Of a stretch of DNA of 64,000 nucleotides, positions 23,601 to 33,791 are shown piece after piece. Position 1 is the first letter of the stretch. Each line of letters opens with the position of its first letter. This DNA is from Pieris napi (lineage: Eukaryota; Arthropoda; Insecta; Lepidoptera; Pieridae). Both the position numbers and the translations under genes were made by a program. The notes beneath the pieces are model-generated. The model saw nothing but the letters and a program-made list of their open reading frames with translations. It did no database searches and was not told the DNA's origin. The DNA lies in the NCBI RefSeq assembly GCF_905475465.1, contig NC_062254.1, positions 1,942,001 through 2,006,000 on the forward strand, in the 5' to 3' direction.

Positions 23601-26600
23601 CTCACGTTGGTTATAAAACACGATATAAACAAGAAGAAACACGAATCGACAGCATCGACCATAAAAACTCTGAGGTGATGTGAAATTTCTTAAATTCTTT
23701 ACTAAATAATTTTTTTATTACAAATTTAATTTAATCAGTGGCGCTACAACCTCTGTTAGGTATGGGCCTCAGATTTCTATATCTGTTTCATGATCAATTG
23801 TCAATCTAATAGGCAAGTAGGTGATCAGCCTCCTGTGCCTGACACACACCGTCGACTTTTGTGTCTGAGGCAAGCCGGTTGCCTCACGATGTTTTCCTTC
23901 AACGTTCGATCGAATGTTACCCGCACATATAAAGAATGTTCATTGGTGTACAGCCGGGAATCGAAGCCACTAGGCCAACACTGCTCATAACAACATAACA
24001 TAACATTTTCATTAATAAACGTAATACCAACTTAGTCAAATTGATTTATTATTGATTTAAGTCTTATCTATATAGGTTTATTAAAAATAAAATATGTTTA
24101 TTATGGAATATAAGATACAGGTATCACTGGTTCCACGTCATTAAAATTGAATCGGTAGACATCCCTACTCATCGTCAAAGAAGACAGGTGCAGGCCGAGA
24201 CAAAAAGCCGGCGTAAAAGAACCGTACTCTTTTAAAATAGCAAATCATCAAACAACACTTATTTTAAAACAAATATCGCAAATTAATTAGAAGTAGCCTG
24301 TCTAGCACTAGTCCCAGGCCCTTTTATCAACTAGATAATCGTTGACTTTATAGTAAGCGTTTTTACACAGCTTTTCTTTAAAACATTTCTTAAATTTAAA
24401 GGCAGAGAGAGAGATAAAGAGCCTCTGGGATTTTATTAAAGAAAAGTATCCCTTTTCCCAAAAAAGAATTACTAACTAGATAGTCTAGTACGGGGAAATT
24501 CGTCGTTCGTTCGTATTCGTCGAATATATAACATAATTTAAAGTTAATTAGCGGTTCATACGATTATATCGGTATATGAATACGTAGAAAGTGAATCACA
24601 TAACTGTATGGTCAGCACTAGGCTGTGACCCTAACAGGTTTGATATGTTCAAGGCAGAATTTAAAACATATGATCTATATACGCGCTTAAAAATATTTAA
24701 TACAATACTGACGAATTTTATATTACATACTAGCTGACCTGGCAAACGTCGTTTTGCCATGTATATCATTTATAATAAAAAATAGGGGTTGATCGTAGAG
24801 GGGTAAAAATTAGGGGTTGTATGTATTTTTAATGCTGTATCATAAAAAAATAAAATATAATCTATATATTATAAAAAAATAATTTCCCCTTAACATACCT
24901 AATAATAGATGAAAAATAGATGTTGTCCGATTCTCAGACATACCCAATATGCACACAAAATTTCATGAGAATTTTATATATTAGATATAATAGTTAAAAA
25001 GTTTGGTCCCTGTGGTAGTAAAATAAGTAAAATGTTTAAAATTTTCTTATTACTATGTAGGTTCAGAATATTGTAAAATATACTGTATATTTGTGTGAAA
25101 ATAAATCTCTAATAATAATAGTCTTCATTTGGAATCATACATTAATAACTTAGACTAATCATTTTCTATTCGATTAAAAAGAGTAGCGGAGAGTTTATTG
25201 CCAGTTCTTATATTCCGTTCTACAGTTTGAGAACTGGCAGTAATGCTTTTTTGACGTTTTTAAATGTTCATTGTGTTACCTAAATGATTTTTGACTTTTG
25301 ACTATTAAGGAAGCATCTCTCTAAGAACAAATATTGTCTGCATTTCAATCCAACAACGACGCCATCGGACAACATTTAATTTAGTCTTTTGGGCTCATGT
25401 GTGATTTTAAAGCCCTTTTTAATTTATTAAATACGTTACCAATTATTAAACGTGTTAAATAATTGGACTCTCTTAAATAATTGACGTGCACAAACCATCT
25501 AAATTAAGTAATTTGTTTGTGATTCTTTCATTATGATAACAAGGAAACTTATTTTCCTATAAATAATTATTTAAACCGAAAATTGCGTTTATTTTACAAT
25601 TCTCATTCCGAAATAGGATTGTCCCGATTAGATTTTACTTAGCTTGATTACGTGTCATTCGCAAAATTATCCTTATATAATATATATCTATAATTCTATA
25701 TATATATATATATATATCCTTATCTTCTATAGTTCCAAATGTATGACTATTGAATTTTGAATATTTATATTTCAGGAATCAAGAGCTGGTAGAGCTGATG
25801 TCATCAGCGGTAAGAGATCTAGCCGAGGCTGAGTTTCTTGGAGAGAGAGATGAGCAGAACAATCCATTACCCTCACGACCTCTGCCGGTTGACCAATTGG
25901 AACCAGCTTCAGGTAGGTCTTTTATTTATATACAAATACGATCTAGTTAGACCTTACTGAATAAAATGTATATTACTTGGGGAATCGTAATCAAGTCTAA
26001 GATCAATACGGAGTTTTTGAAGTGAAACTTCTTTAGAATCGTTGTGATTTCAAACCGGATGCAACGGAAAAAGCGACAGTAAAAAGAGACAGACACATAA
26101 ATTAATAGGATTTGGCGTGGGAGAGAGTGAGATAGGAGGCATTATACAGTGTATAAACTTTAAATTAGTAAGATGTCAGCGTGGTGTGTTATTATTTAAT
26201 TGTGTGTTTGTGAGTATTTTTATATCTTGTTGTGCTAAAAAATAAATTTTATAAGATGCCGAAAACTAATGCCGAAATGTGTCGTCAATATCGACGCAAA
26301 AAAAAAAAAAATTAAAATTAAAAAATCCATTAAAAATGTTTTTTTTAAAGAAAACATCGTACATTTAGATAGAGAAAAAGTCTAATTTACATATCTTAAT
26401 ATATATATTTCTTGTGTGCGTGTGTATGTGACTGAACTCCTCCTAAACGACTGGACCAATTTTGATGAAATTTTTTGTGTGTTTTCAAGGGGATCTGGGA
26501 ATGGTTTAGATTCACAAATTAGCCCGCCAGAAATGTTAAGGGTAGTCCACCCCTAAATTTTTATTTTTATTTTTTAGACAAAATTTTTAATTTCTATTTT

Positions 26601-29600
26601 TTTATGATACAGCATTAAAAAATACATACAACTTTCACCCCTCTACGATCAACCCCTATTTTTTTATTATAAATGATATACATGGCGAAACGACGTTTGC
26701 CGGATCAGCTAGTTTTAATTATAAAAATTCCTTTTTGAAGGTTTCACTTCTACCACGTGTGAATTGGACACATGATTTTTTTTCACACAAAAATAAAATG
26801 ATACTGTACTAATATTAAAAGAGGTTGTACTTTTGTTGGTTCAAAAACAGGACCGATTTTTAAAATTATTCCACAATTAAAATGCCAAAGAATAAGTATC
26901 GCAATACAGTGAGGAAGTGCTGTTTAAAGGTACACTGCTACAGTGACCAAACTTTTTAAATTTGTTTTAGTTTTCTATATAATTATTATTATTACTTTGT
27001 TAAGAATATATGTGTGTGTTGGAAATAAATATAACTGCTATTAAAATGCTATATTATTACAAAATAATAATGTCTATCGGGTGAAACCTAAACTCCAATA
27101 AATTTGATGTTAATAATAATTGTTAGCTTCATAATGAATGACTCGGAGCGATTATGTTAATTGATATAACGTGTGCGTAAACAGTGTTATATTGACATTA
27201 GAATTAATGAACACGTCAATATCCGTGAACCGTGTCAATATGTCAATTGTCAAGACCGTTTGGATTCTTCTCTTTGCCGAAATCGTACATATACAGTAAG
27301 GGGGCGTCCATAAATTACGTGAGGTGTTTAAGGGGGGGAGGGGGTCGATTCAAATCTCATTTAATCTTACGTTGGAGAGAAAGAAAAAAATTGCGTGATA
27401 TTTGCCGAGACCCCCCCTGTCTCGGCAAATATCACGCAATTTTTTTTCTGACTGAAACATTTTTTTTGGAAAACGGTTGACCCTAAAGGCCATCTCTGCA
27501 ACTTCCCGCTAACTCCATACCTAAACGCTCAACATTTCACTTATTTTGTTTTAGTTGTAAATAAAAGTACGAAGCAATTTTTTATTCTTTTTACAATAAC
27601 AATCCAACGCGTTTACGTAAGAAACCCACATTTTGAAAAATCTCACGTGACATTGGGGGATGGGGTTGAATAAAATCTCACGACAACATCTCACCAGGGG
27701 GGGAGGGAGTCACAAAAAATTTAAAAAAACACCTCACATAATTTATGGACGCCCCCTAATGTATAGTACAAAGAGATCAAAATTATTTAATATTAGGCTG
27801 CCAGTCTTTAAGCATATACATAACTAAATCAGTCTTATTGCACCGTAAAAAGTAATTTTCTAATAGCGTAAACGCATTTAGACATATAAGATTATTTTCG
27901 GGTTGCCTGGAAGATATAGTTTAATAGCAATAACGCTGCCCGTTGCATCATGTTTTCTATGTTAATATTACTATTTAATTCTTGTGCAATAAGTGTGAAT
28001 AAATAAACAACACGAAAGAGTACTTTAGTTTTGATAGGGTCTGAATTGATCTTACCATGGAGAGTGTTCAGAGGAGTTGTTCGGATTAATATCTGCAGCT
28101 GAGTTTCATCATCGGACGTCGAGGCAGAATACGAAATTCCACCCTTATTACCTCGACGGCCGTCTTTCCACAGCTGAGTGTTTTTAAGGTACCGATTCTT
28201 AAAAGGCCGGCAACGCACTCGCGAGCCCTGTGGCATTGAAAGTGTCCATATCACTTAACATCAGCTGAGCCCGTTTACCCGCTGATGTATATAAAAAAAG
28301 TTTTACTTTACATAAATAAATCAATCACCAACCAACCAACAATAAATAATACTCAGAGAATAAAAAGTGTGGTGTAAAATACTCGTATACCAAGTAATAA
28401 AATCGCAATTCATATTCGAAACTACAGTGATACGAATAGTGGTCTAGGGAGCGTATAAGTATAACGCAATTTTTGGAGATTATTGACCCCCGCCCATGTA
28501 ACTCGCCGTAACGTTTTTCAGTACCCAAGTTCAGTACTGTACCCAAGTATGGTAAAACGTTTCGTGACCACCTAGTGACTCTTTAGGTACTATTATGTGG
28601 TGTAAGTCGAAAAAAATATTAACAATAACGCGTAATTTAATCCCCGCCCCGCATCGTAACGTTTTACAAAAGGAACCCCCCCTCCCAAAATTCGTTACGT
28701 AATACTTAAACGCTCCCCTAGGTATCAGAACCAATAGAAATTAAACTACTTTTTGTGCTCAATATAGCAGTTAGAATTATTCTAATATTATATTACAGAA
28801 AGCTTTAAAAAATATTCATCAAAATTATATTTTAAAATCAGTGAAATTTTCTTATTAAAACAAAATAATTTATTCTTATACGTCCTTGTAGCCAACAACC
28901 GTACGTACAGGCGGCCGTAATTCGATTTCTCTATTTAAATAATTGTTCATTCTACGTAAGGAATGCGCACGCCCTGAATGCATGATGGGGTGTGACACGC
29001 ATGCGTAATGTGATTTTGGTATGCCCGTGCGCAAATACGATTTTGTATATCCTTTGTGGACAAAGCAATGTTTTGTGTAAATGTCAACTAAAACTAGCGG
29101 CCTGTCGCGCACTGTTGTACATTTTTTGTGAATTTTAGAAATAAATAAAGCCTATTATTGAGAATGATAATAGCATTGTAATGTTGAGAGAATTTTTATA
29201 ATCCAGTATTTTTTGATTATAGATTAAAATAAGACTTATTTATTATGGACAAAGCAATATTTTGCAACAACTAAAACTAGCCAGTCTCGGTATTCTAGAT
29301 ATATTTTTTAACGTTTTGGAAATAAATATAGCCGATATACAGAGTGATTCATTCGAATGCTGAGAGAATATTTGAAATCGGTTCAGTAATCTATGAATAG
29401 AAATCTTTCCTTTTTATAAGAAGACGCGACTATGTAATTACAGATTAATTTCACATATACATAACAAATACATTTTTCTTAATACCTTTAACAAAAAATA
29501 AAGGTGCGTGCGTACAAAGTAAAACATAAACATATGTTTTATGTTGTCTAACGAAACACAAAATAATAATATTAATGATCAAAAAAAAAAACAATTTTTT

Positions 29601-32600
29601 TAAGGATTAAATTATAATATGCTTATTAAGTGTGTGTTTTGTTTGTAAGTGGCTCAGCATTATGCTGTGGACCAGACGTGTTCCACAGCGCTGGTCATTC
29701 TGCCAGATAATTATTTAAAAAAAAATCTGTTGTATTATCTCACACTTAATACCTTATTTAACATAATACTTTTAACACACACAACTGATTATTTTATGTA
29801 GTATTCAAAAATACCTAAAAATATTAGCAATGATAAGACAAAGTACATTCTTTATAATGGTACAGTAATTAATTATTTTTAATTTTTAAAGGCATAAAAC
29901 AGTTATTGTTTTATGGAAAGAAACGTTATTGAAATTAAGTTAAGTAACTAAAGTAATTTCGTAAGAAGTTTTGACGTCAAATGAGCGAAGTTATATTAAG
30001 TTTACGCTGAAATATAAAATTTTCACTTAGCAATGACGTGTTAGATTTAAGAGGTTTCTATTTATGTTAATTGCTTACATTTAAATTGTCTAAAATCGTG
30101 TTTAAAACTCCAAAATTCATTGGTCTCCAACCAATCTTGCGCATGGACTTGACAATAATATTTATATTATTTATGTTTAAAAAAGTACGTCATAAAGCGA
30201 TTGAAATTTTTTTTTTGAATACATTTTATAAACCTCCATTTTGATTGACAACATTCCTTTTTTGAAACCTCCAGTGTAGGCTCCACTGGAGGTTTTATAC
30301 CGGAAAACACAACAAATATTGAACGTCTTTCATGGGAAAGGATTCGCAAGTATATAAGAACCGGTTAAAGCAACGGGTCTCAGTGTTCCATTGCCCTCAA
30401 TATCTCCGCCCAAATAAGTAGATTCACATACTTATTCAAACGTTATACAAACTGAAGTGAATTCGTGGCGATTTGTATGTAAATATTGACACGGCAGTAT
30501 TATAAAGATTTTAAAGATTCCGGTTTGAGAGGCATTGCTCAATGTCTACCTACAAGATGTCTTTTAATGTAGTTATATATGTTGCAGCCAGATAATTTAA
30601 TAAGCTGTTTAATTAACAGCCTAGCCTCTTAACTAAACAGCGCCGTTTAACTACCGGCCTGAAAGATATTCAGCCTTAGCGTTTGTAACAGTTAATAAAC
30701 TGGCTGAGACCATTCGTACGATAAACTGACTATGTGGCAGAAATAAAGTGAAACATCTGACATAAAAATTATTTCTTTAACAATTAAATTGCTTGAGTCA
30801 GTCACAGCTAAATTCAAACTTGTTGTTTTTCATAAAAATTTGGATAACACCATCAAAGTTGTGGTATGCCGACGCCATATTGACAGTATGAAGAGTTTCG
30901 TTTCGAGTTTGAGAGTGGCAGAAAGTGGAACTAAATTAAAATTAATAGTGATTGACTATCTATCTGATACTGACTGAATATCTTTCAGGCCACTAGTTAA
31001 ATGGCGCTTATTGAACGGCTTATTAATCTAGATGGCTGCGACATATATTTAATATTCCTTATCGTATAATTATCTATTAAAAAAGTCTGTCACATGAGCA
31101 AATAGCTCCCTTGGAGAATTCTTTTCAGATTTCATGCATAAACAAAAGACAAAAACATAAAATAACCCTTTACTTGTATGAGAATATCGAAAATATCAAT
31201 GACGTAGGTTTAAATGAAACGTTGAACGCTATTCTAACCAGCTTTTCTTGATTGAACTTTCCTACAATTTACGTTTCTCTTCAAGACTGGGAGTGCCTTA
31301 CCTCGCCGCTACCAATGACGGGTGTGGCAGGTTGCGGTCGCCGTGAATGGGTAGCGAGACACGTTCTCGCAGCTGGAGCTTTGCTAGGAAAGAGCTGCTC
31401 AGCTGCACTTAAGCTGGCGGGGCATGATCCAGCGTTGCAGAGCAAGGTATGTAAAACTATTTTAAAACATTCGTCGATCTGTGAGAATTGTGTTGTAATG
31501 TGAAATGAATGTACTGTAACTAAACACGCAATTTTTGATCTAGTAAAATATATAACAAATTGTCCAAAGTACATATAGTGTGGTACAGAAATATTATTAA
31601 AAATAATGAAGGATTCAAAATCTTTCTATAGGAATAATTACGCACTGTTACGTAGATTTCTGTGTGTAAAATTATTTTATTTATTTGCACTTCGTTACCT
31701 TTTACAAAAACATTCATAAAAAAATCCTGAATTAATTTATTATAAAATTTGTAATTTTATAAGACCAACAAGAATATTTTTTTTTAATAAATTGTATCTG
31801 CACAAAGACATTTAACATTACGATTTAGCCTAATTTAAGACCAATTAGTAATTTAAAACTAACCTCCTTTACTAACAAGTTTATTTAACATAAGAAATTG
31901 TACAATAACACTACTTACAGTCTACTAGTGGAAGACACTCTGTTATTGTGTACTGTTTTTTTTTTCCACCTGTTCAGCACTTGCTAACGTGCACTGACAC
32001 TAATTTACTAAATCGGTTTTGATAACATTTAACGAAAAAATTTAACTGAATCTAATCCTAACATTTCCGTTATGGGGATTTTCAAAACATGTGAATTCGT
32101 ACCTATAACTCATTACCTTATGAGTAAATATATAAAATATATTATATTCAGTACCTTCGGTACCTTGCCTAAAGGTACCTTTTAAGTTTTAATAATATAT
32201 GTTAGATTTTATATTTTAAGGTTACTTATTTTTTTTTGTAGTTTATTACGTAATTTTTTTCTGAAAGTAAATATTACCACGATTTCAGGGATATCTATTC
32301 GGTTGCCACCTAGCACTAGCGTGGCAGGCATTCCTGGACCTGGAAGCATTCACAGGCCCAGAACCAACCAGCTTCTCTCTCGTAGGAGCTCCACTCGCCT
32401 TCACATTAGAAGCGAGGCCTGAACTCTACTCTTATATCGAGGCTGGTCGCAAAAGTGTACAGGACGTCGACTATCATGCTGTGAGTATATTTTTTTTATT
32501 AAAAATATTTTAATAAACGTTAGAGATTTTTCGTTACCTTGGAAGACTGGATACTTTCCCGCAGAACATACTATGTATCAACCTTTTCTACGTTTCCTTA

Positions 32601-33233
32601 TCGTGTATTAAGTTGTCATAATTGTTTATCTATTACATATATTAGATATATATTTTGGCATGACTGATGTTCCAAAAACTACTTACACAACTCGCGCTTA
32701 TAAAAACTCTCAGCTTAGCTAGCTAGCTAAAGATTTATTTATTTTGGTTTGTGGCGTCCAAAAAAGATGTATTTAATTTAAGAATCAATAAAAGAAGAAA
32801 ACTGAAAATTAAATATTAAATTTCAGTTTTCTGTACATAGTTTTGTCTATTGATGCGCTTATTTGTTTTATTTTTCGTATATAATATTGTTTATCTATGT
32901 AATCTGTTTTGGCTTTATGTACTGTCTAAGTGTTTGTTTTGTAATAATATGTATGTTAGCTGTAAGATTACTTATAATTAAATAAAAATCATATTGTTCA
33001 TTGGTAAAAACACAAATTATAGATTTGTTTTCTTACTCTCTGATTTACCTGAAAAATATAAAAAAATATATTGGTTACAGCTATACGAAGCAGTAGTAGC
33101 GGGCAATGGTATAGAACAGACAAAAGCATTACAACGGGAGCACATTTCACGCGCGTGCGACGTCCTCGACAGCTTTCCGAATTGTGACGCGCGGACGGCA
33201 CTCACCAACATAATTGTTGCTATGCATCCCTGA
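14365..33233 (+). CDS. PDSS2: PDSS2, decaprenyl/polyprenyl diphosphate synthase subunit 2 (whole gene, six exons)
   Basis: Joined exons are 14365-14675, 17495-17680, 25776-25912, 31286-31446, 32289-32480 and 33081-33233. They total 1,140 nt (379 aa plus TGA), with all GT-AG junctions in phase; human PDSS2 is about 399 aa. The protein starts with an Arg-rich segment (MSLSRLRSALRC) suited to mitochondrial import. The DWNRAVSEAEKIVGYP and SLRWVMSDEIANVALHLR segments are typical of PDSS2, as are FGNKIALLSGDYLLANSC, GALLGKSCSAALKLAGHD and the C-terminal NIIVA. Known: PDSS2 is the non-catalytic partner of PDSS1 in the complex that makes the polyprenyl tail of ubiquinone. In keeping with this, no canonical DDxxD pair is seen. 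Introns are full of repeats. Confidence 0.95.
14676..17202. other. PDSS2: PDSS2 intron 1
   Basis: AT-rich. 16020-16110 is a minus-strand piece of family M (complement of GGGACCAAACTTTTAAAATT plus the AGTATCGCAACACAGTGAGG side). 16790-16860 repeats ATTCGTTATAGA twice, resembling a dispersed insect repeat. No coding signal. Confidence 0.5.
17203..17484 (+). repeat. SINE-A copy at the PDSS2 exon 2 acceptor
   Basis: The body is about 17220-17460: AGCAGTGTTGGC..TGGCTTCAGCGTGCG, GTTCGATCACCGGC, body 'ATCGTGAGGAAACCGGCTTG'. A perfect 13-bp target duplication ATTACTTTGGATC is present at 17203-17215 and 17472-17484, ten bases before exon 2. Confidence 0.92.
17495..17680 (+). CDS. PDSS2: PDSS2 exon 2
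   Basis: The acceptor is ttttacag and the donor CG/gtagga. It encodes NQRALAEVTEMIRTSHLVHK, ending ...LLANSCTELANL. A SINE insertion ends about 10 nt upstream of this exon, so its acceptor tract is partly repeat-derived (see findings). Confidence 0.95.
17990..18245 (+). mobile_element. Inverted-repeat element family L copy 1
   Basis: The left end (TTGAAGTTAGACTTCTTTTG, GCGCGTTAGGG) and right end (GCGCCAAAGTAGTATAA, ATTCTAACACACACAC) are inverted copies. The core 'CACCCTGAAGTTAGCTATAG' is shared with 50650-50880. No coding capacity. Confidence 0.75.
18694..18842. mobile_element. Short element with 27-bp inverted repeats
   Basis: AAAGAAAACACTTTTTTACC... at 18694-18720 is mirrored at 18816-18842. 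The core carries TTCCGACGTTTCGCGTGCTT and GCGTGGTCACGGTGAC. Non-coding. Confidence 0.75.
18891..18966 (-). repeat. SINE-A fragment
   Basis: Complement of the body: TTTGGGTCTAGGCAAGCCGG, GTTAAATGCGCACATA, AAAGTCCAT. Confidence 0.65.
19280..19366 (+). repeat. SINE-A head fragment
   Basis: TGTGTTGGCCTAGCGGCTTT, then ACGGCTGAGCACCAATTG and TTATGTGCGCAATAGG; B-box-like part damaged. Confidence 0.65.
19441..19680 (-). pseudogene. Non-LTR retrotransposon reverse transcriptase C-terminal remnant
   Basis: The minus frame reads TRDRPRKRWTGCIEDYLRGI...LLEWRRVSCLFFLPSL. The 'GRP..RW.DDI' type segment is typical of the end of RTE/CR1-like reverse transcriptase polyproteins. No catalytic domain is present. 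Lies in PDSS2 intron 2. Confidence 0.55.
19808..20074 (-). repeat. SINE-J copy (tRNA-headed) with (GATA)n
   Basis: Minus-strand tRNA-like head: complement gives 'CATTGGTCTAGTGGTTAG' (A box) and 'GGTTCGATCCCCGGCTGAG' (B box). The body includes AGACCTAAGCACAACACCAA, a GATA microsatellite (19908-19931) and a poly-T/A end. Other copies: 56690-56940 and 62550-62712. Confidence 0.85.
20158..20242 (+). repeat. SINE-A body fragment
   Basis: AATTGGTGAAGGTAAACATC, GTGAGGGAACCGGCATGTGT. Confidence 0.55.
20517..20670. mobile_element. MITE family H copy 1
   Basis: Inverted ends GCCTTGCAATTCTGTAACTC and GAGTTACAGAATCGCAAGGC. The core 'CAGAATGCCAAATCGTAAAA' is shared with 60812-60989. Non-coding. Confidence 0.85.
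20760..21480 (+). pseudogene. Reverse transcriptase C-terminal remnant (Jockey/CR1-like)
   Basis: The frame 20760-21020 includes FSHRHPYHQRLKIFNMISLY, DRRTLAGVTFLYKLLNNHI. This matches the '..RL..L.L..L..RR..AD..FLYKLLNG' end of insect Jockey/CR1-type reverse transcriptases. A second frame at 21241-21480 may be the very C-terminus after a frameshift. The catalytic core is missing. Confidence 0.6.
21661..21922 (-). repeat. SINE-K (tRNA-headed, distinct family)
   Basis: The complement begins GGGGCCTCATAGCCTAGCGG (A box) and has CCGGGTTCGATTCCCGGTTC (B box), ending in a poly-T/A tract. The sequence could look like a tRNA, but the D and anticodon arms do not pair properly and it runs on into a SINE body. 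Confidence 0.75.
22260..22720 (+). repeat. Unclassified GC-richer repeat remnant
   Basis: ACCCATCTGATGTTAAGAGA resembles family I. The following segment (AAATCGTGGAGTGTGGCACT, GGGATGTCGACAACGAAGG) looks like decayed transposon sequence, but I cannot name it. Confidence 0.4.
22780..22912 (+). repeat. SINE-A, strongly diverged
   Basis: AGCAGTGCGGACCTAGTAGC ... GAGGTCGTAG ... AACATCGTGAGGCAACCG ... TTGTAGCGCCGCTG keep the order of SINE-A blocks. Confidence 0.6.
23733..23987 (-). repeat. SINE-A copy, near full length
   Basis: Starts with the complement of the tail (AATCAGTGGCGCTACAACCT) and ends with the complement of the head (GCCACTAGGCCAACACTGCT). Confidence 0.88.
24728..24990 (+). repeat. 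Repeat family G copy (3' deletion)
   Basis: ACTAGCTGACCTGGCAAACG, GGGGTTGATCGTAGAGGGGT, CACAAAATTTCATGAGAATT then directly the TTATATATTAGAT tail. The CGTTTCGGAGGAG block is missing. Confidence 0.85.
24996..25125 (+). repeat. Family M tail (non-LTR-like 3' end)
   Basis: AAAAAGTTTGGTCCCTGTGG, ATTACTATGTAGGTTCAGAA, ATATACTGTATATTTGTGTG, then A/T-rich end. Matches 39501-39640 and 26900-27042. Confidence 0.65.
25776..25912 (+). CDS. PDSS2: PDSS2 exon 3
   Basis: The acceptor is atatttcag and the donor TCAG/gtaggt. It encodes RNQELVELMSSAVRDLAEAE, then a charged loop (GERDEQNNPLPSRP) ending at PAS. Both phases match the neighbouring exons. Confidence 0.93.
26000..26340 (+). repeat. Interspersed element with a short MPKTNAEM open start
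   Basis: The left end TTGAAGTGAAACTTCTTTAG resembles transposon ends seen elsewhere. ATG at 26256 opens MPKTNAEMCRQYRRKK before a poly-A. Similar 'MP.T.AER...YR.R' starts occur on some transposon proteins. The rest is lost; 26730-26790 (TTTCACTTCTACCACGTGTG) may be the other end. Confidence 0.35.
26396..26714 (-). repeat. Repeat family G copy
   Basis: Minus-strand copy inserted in the previous element: AACTCCTCCTAAACGACTGG ... complement of GCTGATCCGGCAAACGTCG at its right end. Confidence 0.85.
26900..27045 (+). repeat. Family M tail copy
   Basis: GCAATACAGTGAGGAAGTGC, GTGACCAAACTTTTTAAATT, TGTGTTGGAAATAAATATAA; parallels 39501-39640. Confidence 0.7.
27300..27756. mobile_element. MITE family C with internal palindrome (TSD TAA)
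   Basis: GGGGGCGTCCATAAATTACG and its complement at the right end (ATTTATGGACGCCCCC) are flanked by TAA (27297-27299 and 27757-27759). Inside, 27385-27447 folds on itself (AATTGCGTGATATTTGCCGA mirrored). The open frame over it is not a gene. Confidence 0.9.
28192..28290 (-). repeat. Repeat family I copy
   Basis: TTAAAAGGCCGGCAACGCAC, TCGCGAGCCCTGTGGCATTG, ATCACTTAACATCAGCTGAG. The upstream 28075-28190 may be its decayed continuation. Confidence 0.75.
28447..28717 (+). mobile_element. MITE family B copy 4 (TSD CTA)
   Basis: TIRs GGGAGCGTATAAGTAT and ATACTTAAACGCTCCC with CTA on both sides (28444-28446, 28718-28720). Core as in the other copies, with an internal duplication CAGTACCCAAGT / CTGTACCCAAGT. 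Confidence 0.92.
28876..29460. repeat. Pair of related repeats in PDSS2 intron 3
   Basis: 29056-29200 and 29250-29400 share GGACAAAGCAAT.TTTTG, CAACTAAAACTAGC, GAAATAAATA.AGCC and GAGAGAAT.TTT in order, so two copies lie in tandem. The minus frame at 28876-29112 has no recognisable domain. Confidence 0.55.
29461..30590. other. PDSS2: PDSS2 intron 3, no recognised element
   Basis: AT-rich. It contains a hairpin at about 30267-30298 (AACCTCCAGTG mirrored by CACTGGAGGTT). Nothing coding. Confidence 0.5.
30597..31030. mobile_element. Candidate long inverted-repeat element
   Basis: TAATAAGCTGTTTAAT...GCCGTTTAACTA, GGCCTGAAAGATATTCAG at the left is mirrored by CTGAATATCTTTCAGGCC ... GCGCTTATTGAACGGCTTAT at the right. 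The core holds a short open frame (30789-30977) without recognisable domain. TSD not resolved. Confidence 0.6.
31286..31446 (+). CDS. PDSS2: PDSS2 exon 4
   Basis: The acceptor is cttcaag and the donor AAG/gtatgt. It encodes DWECLTSPLPMTGVAGCGRR, EWVARHVLAAGALLGKSCSA and ALKLAGHDPALQSK. The last part matches the ALLAKSC..A..LA.HD region of animal PDSS2. Confidence 0.93.
31447..32288. other. PDSS2: PDSS2 intron 4
   Basis: Nothing recognised beyond poly-T runs. Confidence 0.5.
32289..32480 (+). CDS. PDSS2: PDSS2 exon 5
   Basis: The acceptor is gatttcag and the donor GCT/gtgagt, phase 0 at both ends. It encodes GYLFGCHLALAWQAFLDLEA through a Pro/Leu loop (FSLVGAPLAFTLEARPELY) to VQDVDYHA. Confidence 0.93.
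32481..33080. other. PDSS2: PDSS2 intron 5
   Basis: Nothing recognised; a GCTAGCTAGCTA run lies at about 32715. Confidence 0.5.
33081..33233 (+). CDS. PDSS2: PDSS2 exon 6 (last)
   Basis: The acceptor is ggttacag. It encodes LYEAVVAGNGIEQTKALQRE, HISRACDVLDSFPNCDARTA and LTNIIVAMHP, with stop TGA at 33231-33233. The last helices fit the family C-terminus. Confidence 0.94.
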   Translation, partial: LYEAVVAGNGIEQTKALQREHISRACDVLDSFPNCDARTALTNIIVAMHP

Positions 33234-33296
33234 CTACCCTCACTTTAATTTGTTTGCGTTGAATTTATGTACCTATTTGAATAATATACTCTGATG

Positions 33297-33302
33297 AATA
33301 AA
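33297..33302 (+). terminator. PDSS2: PDSS2 polyadenylation signal
   Basis: AATAAA lies 64 nt after the PDSS2 stop codon, the first canonical signal downstream. It implies a very short 3' UTR. Confidence 0.6.
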
Positions 33303-33791
33303 AAGTAAAGTATAAAGTTGTACCATGTATATTTAGAGTATTTACTCACCATACATTTAAAAGGCTGGCAACGCATTCGCGATCTGACCGACATCCATAA
33401 AACAATACTGTATATAATATTATTATATTTTTTGTGTATTTTTAATAAGTATGGTGATGGTGAGATGCTTTACAAATAATGATAAGTTTAGGCTAAGAAT
33501 ATATTTTTATACAAATTAAGTTACCAATAACAATTATTATATTTGAATTGTTACCTTACTCTTTCATAGTATTTACGACCGTCCATTTTGTTAATAAATA
33601 TTTTATTCGGAGTTTTTTGCTTCGATTATATTAAAAAAATTACTGAAGTTGACTTTGTTTTTATGTTTATTACGCCTTTAAGTTTAAGTTATTACGTAAT
33701 TAGCTAACCTAACAACATCTTAAGTGACCATATCAATATCATGTTTTAAATAAAATATACAGTAACATATATATATATATATATATATAAA

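Noticed and set aside
27232..27480. Plus-strand 82-aa protein
   Set aside because: Spans the left arm and internal palindrome of MITE family C.
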